Assembly (NCBI GenBank): GCA_036841525.1
Contig: DAITVZ010000069.1
Span: 1 to 27,155 of the forward strand
DNA length: 27,155 bases
Direction: 5' to 3'
Source: JAAYEA01 sp012689325
Lineage (GTDB): Bacteria > Chloroflexota > Anaerolineae > JAAYEA01
The position numbers were made by a program, and so were the translations under genes. The notes beneath the pieces were generated by a model. The model worked only from the letters and a program-made list of their open reading frames with translations, was not told the DNA's origin and did no database searches. Shown in pieces: positions 1-4,753 of this stretch (the stretch's first letter is position 1; every line of letters starts with the position of its first letter).

Positions 1-2
1 GC

Positions 3-41
3 TGGGACAACGTCTACCTGCTCAAGGTCCTGGCAGTTTAA
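3..41 (+). CDS. C-terminal end of an upstream gene (partial)
   Basis: Reading frame 3 from the left edge is open for 12 codons and stops with TAA at 39-41, giving a tail that reads WDNVYLLKVLAV. The next gene has its own promoter 26 bases later, so a coding end here is plausible. The fragment is too short to identify, and the other two frames stay open further, so this is only a tentative call. Confidence 0.3.
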   Translation, partial: WDNVYLLKVLAV

Positions 42-66
42 ATGCAATCGCCCTGAGGGATCTGAC

Positions 67-94
67 TTGCGTTGGCGCGGGACTACGCTATAAT
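67..94 (+). promoter_or_regulatory. Sigma70-type promoter of the heliorhodopsin operon
   Basis: A -35 element TTGCGT (67-72) is followed by a 16-base spacer and a perfect -10 element TATAAT (89-94). Transcription would start near 101, leaving a leader of about 95 nt before the ATG at 196. No comparably good promoter was seen before 7246, so this one may drive all six + strand genes up to 7162. Confidence 0.7.
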
Positions 95-108
95 AGTTAA
101 TGGTTAGG

Positions 109-142
109 CCTGGGACCAGCAATAGGGCTGGGTCCGCCCAGG
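109..142 (+). promoter_or_regulatory. Stem-loop in the heliorhodopsin leader
   Basis: The arm GGACCAGC (113-120) pairs with GCT-GGTCC (127-135, one bulged G at 130) around a 6-base loop. An outer CCTG (109-112) can pair with CAGG (139-142). The structure sits at the start of the predicted transcript, about 50 nt before the ribosome binding site. I do not recognise it as a known riboswitch; it could affect mRNA stability or be incidental. Confidence 0.4.
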
Positions 143-195
143 ATACCTGAGGCTATCGGGGAACTGTCTCAAGGTAGAGAAGAGGAGGATGGTGT

Positions 196-1002
196 ATGGC
201 AAAGAAGCAGGTCCGGACAATGGGAGCGGTGAACGCCACCGAAAAGACGTTCGCTGGCCTCAAGCGCTTTAACCTGGTCATGGGATTCCTGCATCTCATC
301 CAGGGCATCCTGATGATCCTCATCAGCAACGACACGACTTATCCCATCTTTACCAACTATTTGAACTTTGACGTCGCCACGCGGTCGCTCAAGCCGAACC
401 CCCAGCTCCTTTTCGAGGTGCGCTTCGGGCCGGCGGTGGCCTGCTTCCTCCTGATCTCGGCGGTGGCCCACCTTTACCTCTCCACCATCGGCTACGGCAA
501 GTATGTGGAGAACCTCAAGAAGGGGATGAACCCCATCCGCTTTTACGAGTACGCCCTGAGCTCCTCGCTGATGATCGTCCTCATCGGCATGCTCATCGGG
601 CTCTGGGACCTGGGGGCCATCATCCTGATCTTTGCCGTCAACGCCACCATGAACCTCTTTGGGATCATGATGGAAATCCACAACCAGTACACGGAAAAGA
701 CGAACTGGACCTCGTTCATCTATGGCTGCTTCGCGGGGATCGTCCCCTGGATCGTCATCACGCTCTATTTCGTGGGGGCGGTCAATTCGGGCGATGCCAA
801 GCCGCCGGCGTTCGTCTATGCCATCGTGCCCATCCTGTTCGTCTTTTTCAACTGCTTTGCCATCAACATGGTGCTGCAATACAAAAAGGTCGGCCCCTGG
901 AAGGACTATCTCTACGGGGAGCGGGTCTATATCATCCTGAGCCTCTCGGCCAAGACGGTCCTCTGCTGGCTGATCTGGACCGGCACGCTGGCCCCGGTAT
1001 AA
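196..1002 (+). CDS. Heliorhodopsin (HeR), retinal-binding 7TM protein
   Basis: Heliorhodopsins are seven-helix retinal proteins with inverted membrane topology (cytoplasmic N-terminus), generally thought to sense light rather than pump ions. The 268-residue product has seven hydrophobic helices at roughly 24-44, 71-97, 113-134, 137-159, 173-195, 205-228 and 242-265. The Schiff-base lysine should be K253 in the helix 7 segment LSLSAKT. The counterion glutamate should be E118 in FYEYALSSSLM of helix 3. Both segments match the family signature as I remember it. AGGAGG at 184-189 lies 6 bases before the ATG, supporting this start. It is the first gene of a run that continues with stay-green, RudS-like, selenoprotein and carotenoid-type flavoprotein genes. 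No retinal-forming carotenoid oxygenase is visible in the window, so retinal would come from elsewhere in the genome or from outside. Family assignment is firm; the signalling role is inference. Confidence 0.9.
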   Translation: MAKKQVRTMGAVNATEKTFAGLKRFNLVMGFLHLIQGILMILISNDTTYPIFTNYLNFDVATRSLKPNPQLLFEVRFGPAVACFLLISAVAHLYLSTIGYGKYVENLKKGMNPIRFYEYALSSSLMIVLIGMLIGLWDLGAIILIFAVNATMNLFGIMMEIHNQYTEKTNWTSFIYGCFAGIVPWIVITLYFVGAVNSGDAKPPAFVYAIVPILFVFFNCFAINMVLQYKKVGPWKDYLYGERVYIILSLSAKTVLCWLIWTGTLAPV

Positions 1003-1071
1003 GGTCTGATCCACGGCGGGCGCCTTTGGCGACCCGTCGTACAAGTTGATCGAGTCGGGACACGGATCGAA

Positions 1072-1116
1072 CGGATGGCGCGGAGCCGCTTGTGCTTGGG
1101 GACCCCGCGCCATCCG
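1072..1116 (+). terminator. Perfect 12-bp stem-loop between heliorhodopsin and stay-green genes
   Basis: CGGATGGCGCGG (1072-1083) is perfectly complementary to CCGCGCCATCCG (1105-1116) around a 21-base loop. There is no T-tract, so it is not a textbook intrinsic terminator. It may partly terminate or stabilise the heliorhodopsin mRNA, uncoupling its level from the genes downstream. A smaller hairpin (GCGCT/AGCGC around 1139-1156) lies just before the next ribosome binding site. Confidence 0.45.
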
Positions 1117-1168
1117 GGTGGTCCGTGTGCTGTTTGGGGGCGCTCTTGCGAAAGCGCAGGGAGGGCCG

Positions 1169-1633
1169 ATGAGCCGCCTGGTACCGGCCAAGCTGCACGT
1201 CACGTGGGGGGAAGGCGCCGCGCCCGCTGTCCCGCTGACCCCCCGCTGCTACACCTTGACCCACTCGGACCAGACGGGCGACCTGTTCCTGACCATCGCG
1301 CCGGAGGTGAACCGGGCGCAGATCTCGGGCTGGTACACGCGGCTGATGCGCGACGAGGTGGTGGCGGAATGGGTGGAGGGCGAGGCAGGGCCGGAGCTGC
1401 GCGTCCATTGCCACGTCAGCGGCGGGCTCGCGCTGGGCGGCGCCGGGATGCGCGACGCCATCTTGCGGCGCGAGCTGGGGCTGGTCCTGGAGGCCTTCCG
1501 GTGGGGGGATCGGGAGCTCCATGCGGCCCACCCCGGGCTCGATCAGGCGCCGATCTGGGTCCATTTCGATTCGGACAACCCGCGGTACCAGAAGGTGGAG
1601 CGCTGGGGCGCGCCCGTCGATTATCTGATTTGA
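1169..1633 (+). CDS. Stay-green (SGR) family protein, probable Mg-dechelatase
   Basis: SGR removes the central Mg from chlorophyll a, giving pheophytin, in plants. From memory, bacterial homologues including one from an Anaerolineae genome have been shown to have this activity. The 154-residue product carries the family core: PRCYTLTHSD (25-34), LMRDEVVAEW (59-68), HCHVSGG (80-86), LVLEAFRWGDREL (105-117) and IWVHFDS (129-135). The expected functional residues R26, Y28, T29, H32, D34 and D62 are all present. The ATG at 1169 has GAGG 5 bases upstream; an earlier in-frame ATG at 1046 would add 41 residues with no family match, so it was not used. No chlorophyll biosynthesis genes are in the window, so the substrate may be an environmental or dietary chlorophyll or another Mg-tetrapyrrole. 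That is inference; the family call is strong. Confidence 0.88.
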   Translation: MSRLVPAKLHVTWGEGAAPAVPLTPRCYTLTHSDQTGDLFLTIAPEVNRAQISGWYTRLMRDEVVAEWVEGEAGPELRVHCHVSGGLALGGAGMRDAILRRELGLVLEAFRWGDRELHAAHPGLDQAPIWVHFDSDNPRYQKVERWGAPVDYLI

Positions 1634-1663
1634 CCTAAGCAAGTGATTGTGGGGAGGAGAGAC

Positions 1664-2641
1664 TTGGATAGCAGCCAAGTTCGAGCGCTGGAGCCGGTGC
1701 TGCGGCTGGGCGTCAGCAGTTGCCTGCTGGGGCAGTCGGTGCGGTACGATGGCGGCCACAAGCTGGACCGCTTCCTGGTGGACGTGCTGGGCCAGTTCGT
1801 GGAGTGGGTGCCCGTCTGCCCGGAGGTCGAGATGGGGCTGAGCATCCCTCGCGAGAGCATGCGCCTGATTGGCGACCCCGACTCGCCGCGCCTGATCGCG
1901 CCCAAATCCGGGACCGACCATACCGAGCGGATGCTGGCCTGGGCGCGGGAGCGGACCGAGCAACTGGCCACGGCGGGCCTGTGCGGCTTTGTCTTCAAGA
2001 AGGACTCGCCCTCCTCCGGCCTGTTTCGGGTGCGGGTCTATGACGGGCACGGCGGCGCCAGCCGCGGGGGCATCGGCCTCTTCGCTCGCGCGGTCAAGGA
2101 GCGCTTCCCGCTCCTGCCGCTGGAGGAAGAGGGCCGGCTGAACGACCTGGCGCTGCGGGAGAATTTCCTCGAGCGCGCCTTTGCCTACTATCGCTGGTCC
2201 CAGATGCTGGAGCAGGATGCCTCCCCCGGCGGGCTGGTCCGCTTTCACACGGCGCACAAGCTCACCCTGATGGCCCACAGCATCAAGCATTACCAGGAGC
2301 TGGGGCGGCTGGTGGCGCAGGCGGGGACGCTGCCGCGGGAGGAGCTATTCGCTCGCTATGGCGCGGGGTTCATGGAGGGGCTGGCCCTGTTGGGCACGCG
2401 GGCCAAACACACCAACGTCCTGCAGCACCTGATGGGCTACCTAAAGAAAGACCTGTCGGCTGAGGACAAGCAAGAGCTGCTGGGGCTGATCGAGGATTAC
2501 AGGCAGGAATTGGTGCCGCTCATTGTGCCGCTGACGCTGCTTCAGCACCATCTGCGGCGCTATCCGGTGCCCGAGTGGGTGCATCAGCAAGTCTATCTGA
2601 ATCCGTATCCCAAAGAGCTGATGCTGAGGAACCATGTCTAG
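1664..2641 (+). CDS. TudS/DUF523-DUF1722 protein, RudS-like tRNA 4-thiouridine desulfidase
   Basis: The 325-residue protein joins an N-terminal DUF523 (TudS) domain (about 13-155) to a C-terminal DUF1722 (YbgA-type) domain (about 190-310). Proteins of this architecture, named RudS, have been reported to remove sulfur from tRNA 4-thiouridine with a [4Fe-4S] cluster held by three cysteines. Visible candidates are C20 in the CLLG motif, C52 in CPE, and C107. The SPSCG motif of many DUF523 proteins reads SPSSG here (115-119), so C107 may replace the third ligand. s4U is a classic near-UV chromophore in tRNA, and DUF1722 genes often lie beside photolyase genes, which fits a light-linked neighbourhood. 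The TTG start at 1664 is preceded by GGGGAGGAGA. A GTG at 1643 is in frame but would put that ribosome binding site inside the gene. The exact substrate is inferred. Confidence 0.82.
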   Translation: MDSSQVRALEPVLRLGVSSCLLGQSVRYDGGHKLDRFLVDVLGQFVEWVPVCPEVEMGLSIPRESMRLIGDPDSPRLIAPKSGTDHTERMLAWARERTEQLATAGLCGFVFKKDSPSSGLFRVRVYDGHGGASRGGIGLFARAVKERFPLLPLEEEGRLNDLALRENFLERAFAYYRWSQMLEQDASPGGLVRFHTAHKLTLMAHSIKHYQELGRLVAQAGTLPREELFARYGAGFMEGLALLGTRAKHTNVLQHLMGYLKKDLSAEDKQELLGLIEDYRQELVPLIVPLTLLQHHLRRYPVPEWVHQQVYLNPYPKELMLRNHV

Positions 2642-2654
2642 CAAAGGAGCAAAC

Positions 2655-3131
2655 ATGGCAGGCGAGATGGAAACCACCCCGGCGACCGATTTCACGCTGG
2701 CGGACACGCATGGGCAATCGGTGAGCCTGTCCGATTATCGCGGCCAAAAGCACGTGGTGTTGATATTTAACCGCGGCTTTATGTGACCATTCTGCCGCGC
2801 GCAGATGGCGCAGTTGCGCCAGGACTATGCCCAGTTCGTCGCGCGCGAGGCCGAGGTGTTGGTCATTGGGCCAGAGGACCAAGAGGCGTTTCGAGCCTAT
2901 TGGGAGAAGGAACGGCTGCCCTTCGTGGGCCTGGCCGACCCCAAGCACGAGGTGGCGAATCAATACGGCCAGCAGGTCAAGCTGCTCAAGCTGGGCCGCA
3001 TGCCGGCCCTGATGGTTATCGACAAGGCGGGGCTGGTCCGCTTTCGGCACTATGGCGGGGGCATGAGCGACATCGTGCCCAGTCGGCGCATCCTTGCCGT
3101 GCTGGACGAGATCAACCAGGCCCCAGCCTGA
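2655..3131 (+). CDS. Peroxiredoxin-like selenoprotein (UxxC), TGA decoded as selenocysteine
   Basis: Read through one TGA, this frame gives a complete 158-residue thioredoxin-fold AhpC/TSA-type peroxiredoxin. It contains PATDFTLADTHG (9-20), LSDYRGQKHVVLIFNRGFM (25-43), then TGA at 2784-2786 (residue 44), then PFCRAQMAQLRQDY. Family members have RGxxCPxCR here, so the stop falls exactly on the peroxidatic cysteine of a CxxC motif, making U44-P-F-C47. Similarity continues unbroken on both sides in the same frame, and a SECIS-like hairpin follows at the right distance. AAAGGAG lies just before the ATG, which is 13 bases after the preceding stop. The likely role is reduction of peroxides or protein disulfides with high reactivity. 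A plain nonsense mutation or sequencing error is the alternative. Automated callers would start at 2805 and lose the active site. Selenocysteine insertion genes are not in the window. Confidence 0.82.
2806..2821 (+). promoter_or_regulatory. Candidate bacterial SECIS element
   Basis: TGGCGC (2806-2811) and GCGCCA (2816-2821) form a perfect 6-bp stem with loop AGTT. The stem begins 19 bases after the TGA and the loop 25 bases after it. Bacterial SECIS elements are described as a short stem with a small apical loop carrying a G in its first two positions, 16-37 nt after UGA; the G at 2813 fits. The element is inside coding sequence, as expected in bacteria. Because it also encodes the conserved MAQLR segment, chance pairing cannot be excluded. 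Confidence 0.55.
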
Positions 3132-3172
3132 CCCTCGGCATGACATCTCGAGCCTGTTTTGGAGGAGGTAAC

Positions 3173-4711
3173 TTGGCATACGATGTGGCAGTGATCGGCG
3201 CGGGGCTCGCGGGGCTGACCGCCGCGGCCACCCTGGCCAAAGGCGGCGCGCGCGTGGTGGTCTGCGAGCAGGGCGCCCAGGTGGGCGGGTTGTGGAACTC
3301 GTTCCGGCGGGAGGGCTATCTCTTTGACGGCGGCATCAAGGCGGTGGAGAACGCCGGCATGATCTTGCCCACCCTGAGCCAGCTTGGCGTGCTGGACCGG
3401 GTGCATTTCGCCAAGAGCCCCATCGCCATGATCACCGAGACCACCGTCCAGCCCATCCGCAGCGCGGCAGACCTGGATGCCTACTTTGCCCACCTGACCT
3501 CGCTCTTTCCCGCACAGCAGCGCGGCTTGCAGGAGGTGCAGGGCGATGCGCGGCGGATCTTTGACCTGCTGGCCGCCCTGCTCAACTTTCCGGGCCTCTT
3601 TCCCGAAGCCCAAGGCGGCGCGCGGCCATCCTCCTGGCTCAGGGAGAACCTGGGGACGTTGAGCCGCACCCCCAAGGTCCTCTCGCTGATGAACACGCCG
3701 CTGCGGCAGTATGTGGAGCGGCGGATCAGCGACCCCCACCTGGCCAACCTGCTCTGTGACCTCTTTCCCGACGGCACCACCGCCTTTTTCGGCCTGGCCT
3801 ATTTCGGCGTCTTTCTCGACTATCACTACCCCGAGGGCGGCATCCAGGCGGTGCCGCAGGCGCTGGCCGAGGTGATCCAGGGGTGGGGCGGGGAGATCCT
3901 GCTCAACGCGCCCGTGTCGCGCATCCAGCTCGCCTCCGGCCGCGCCAACGGCGTGGCGCTGGCGGACGGGCGCGAGCTGGACGCCCGCTACGTGCTGTCG
4001 GCGAGCGACGCCCGCCAGACCTTCACTCGCCTCCTGCCGCCGGAGGCGCTGCCCGGGGGCTTTTTGGCGGGGCTTGGCCGCGCCGAGACCTCGCACACGG
4101 CCTTTAACGTCTTCCTGGGGCTGGACCTGCCGGTGGAGCGGCTGAACCTGCAAGGGTGCGGCCACGTCTTTTACGCCCCCGACCTGCAGGGGATCACCGA
4201 GGAGGACCGCCTGACCCGCGAGGACTATTTCGCCCACGTCCCGCAAGAGATCTCGGTCCCTTGCCTGCACGACCCGAGCCTGGCGCCCGAGGGCAAGACC
4301 GGCCTGATCCTCTGCGCCATGACCTCCTGGCACTATGCCGACAACTGGGGGCTCCGGGACGGGCAGCCCACCGAGCGCTACGCCCGGCTGCAGGAGGCCT
4401 TTGCGGACCAGATGATCGGCAGCCTGGGGCGTTTCATCCCCGACCTGGAGCGACACATCGAGTTCCGCTTGACAGGCACCCCCTATACCCTGCAGTCCCG
4501 CACGCTCAATAGCGAAGGCGCCATCATGGGCTGGAGTTACAACCGGCGCAAGACCTGGTACCGCGGCAGCATGTTGCAGATCGCCAAGGCGGTGACCTCC
4601 CCGATCCCCCACCTGCTGCTAGCGGGGCATTGGGCCTTTTCGCCCGGTGGCTCGCCCACCGCCGTGCTGACCGCCAAGCTCGCCGCGGACCGCATCCTGA
4701 AGGACGGCTAA
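3173..4711 (+). CDS. Phytoene desaturase/carotenoid isomerase-like FAD oxidoreductase
   Basis: This 512-residue flavoprotein starts with an FAD-binding Rossmann motif (GAGLAG at about 9-14). It ends with the CrtI/CRTISO-type second FAD motif, LLLAGHWAFSPGGSPTAVLTAKLAADRIL. Such enzymes desaturate, isomerise or saturate polyenes such as carotenoids and retinoids, usually at the membrane. It is not close enough to a single subfamily for me to name the substrate. The TTG start at 3173 follows GGAGGAGGT, the best ribosome binding site in reach. An in-frame ATG at 3140 would bury that site, and the longer open frame back to 2783 only shadows the selenoprotein gene. It lies 41 bases after that gene and 42 bases before a second flavoprotein of the same type. 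In an operon headed by a rhodopsin, a retinoid or carotenoid substrate is an attractive inference. Confidence 0.8.
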   Translation: MAYDVAVIGAGLAGLTAAATLAKGGARVVVCEQGAQVGGLWNSFRREGYLFDGGIKAVENAGMILPTLSQLGVLDRVHFAKSPIAMITETTVQPIRSAADLDAYFAHLTSLFPAQQRGLQEVQGDARRIFDLLAALLNFPGLFPEAQGGARPSSWLRENLGTLSRTPKVLSLMNTPLRQYVERRISDPHLANLLCDLFPDGTTAFFGLAYFGVFLDYHYPEGGIQAVPQALAEVIQGWGGEILLNAPVSRIQLASGRANGVALADGRELDARYVLSASDARQTFTRLLPPEALPGGFLAGLGRAETSHTAFNVFLGLDLPVERLNLQGCGHVFYAPDLQGITEEDRLTREDYFAHVPQEISVPCLHDPSLAPEGKTGLILCAMTSWHYADNWGLRDGQPTERYARLQEAFADQMIGSLGRFIPDLERHIEFRLTGTPYTLQSRTLNSEGAIMGWSYNRRKTWYRGSMLQIAKAVTSPIPHLLLAGHWAFSPGGSPTAVLTAKLAADRILKDG

Positions 4712-4753
4712 GGGCCGTTCCCCCGCGAATCTAGCACGCGAAAGAGGTATTCC

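Noticed and set aside
932..2290. Long minus-strand open frame opposite the stay-green and RudS-like genes
   Set aside because: It is a GC-driven antisense shadow. Its translation is low-complexity (His, Asp, Arg, Gln rich) and the opposite strand carries recognisable families.
2655..3131. Pseudogene with a nonsense mutation
   Set aside because: There is only one stop, it lies exactly on the catalytic Cys codon, the rest of the frame is intact, and a SECIS-like hairpin follows. Selenocysteine explains this better, though not proven.
2783..4711. A single 642-codon gene covering the peroxiredoxin region and the first flavoprotein
   Set aside because: The first 130 codons are a different frame of the selenoprotein gene and resemble no family. 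The flavoprotein has its own GGAGGAGGT and TTG start at 3173.
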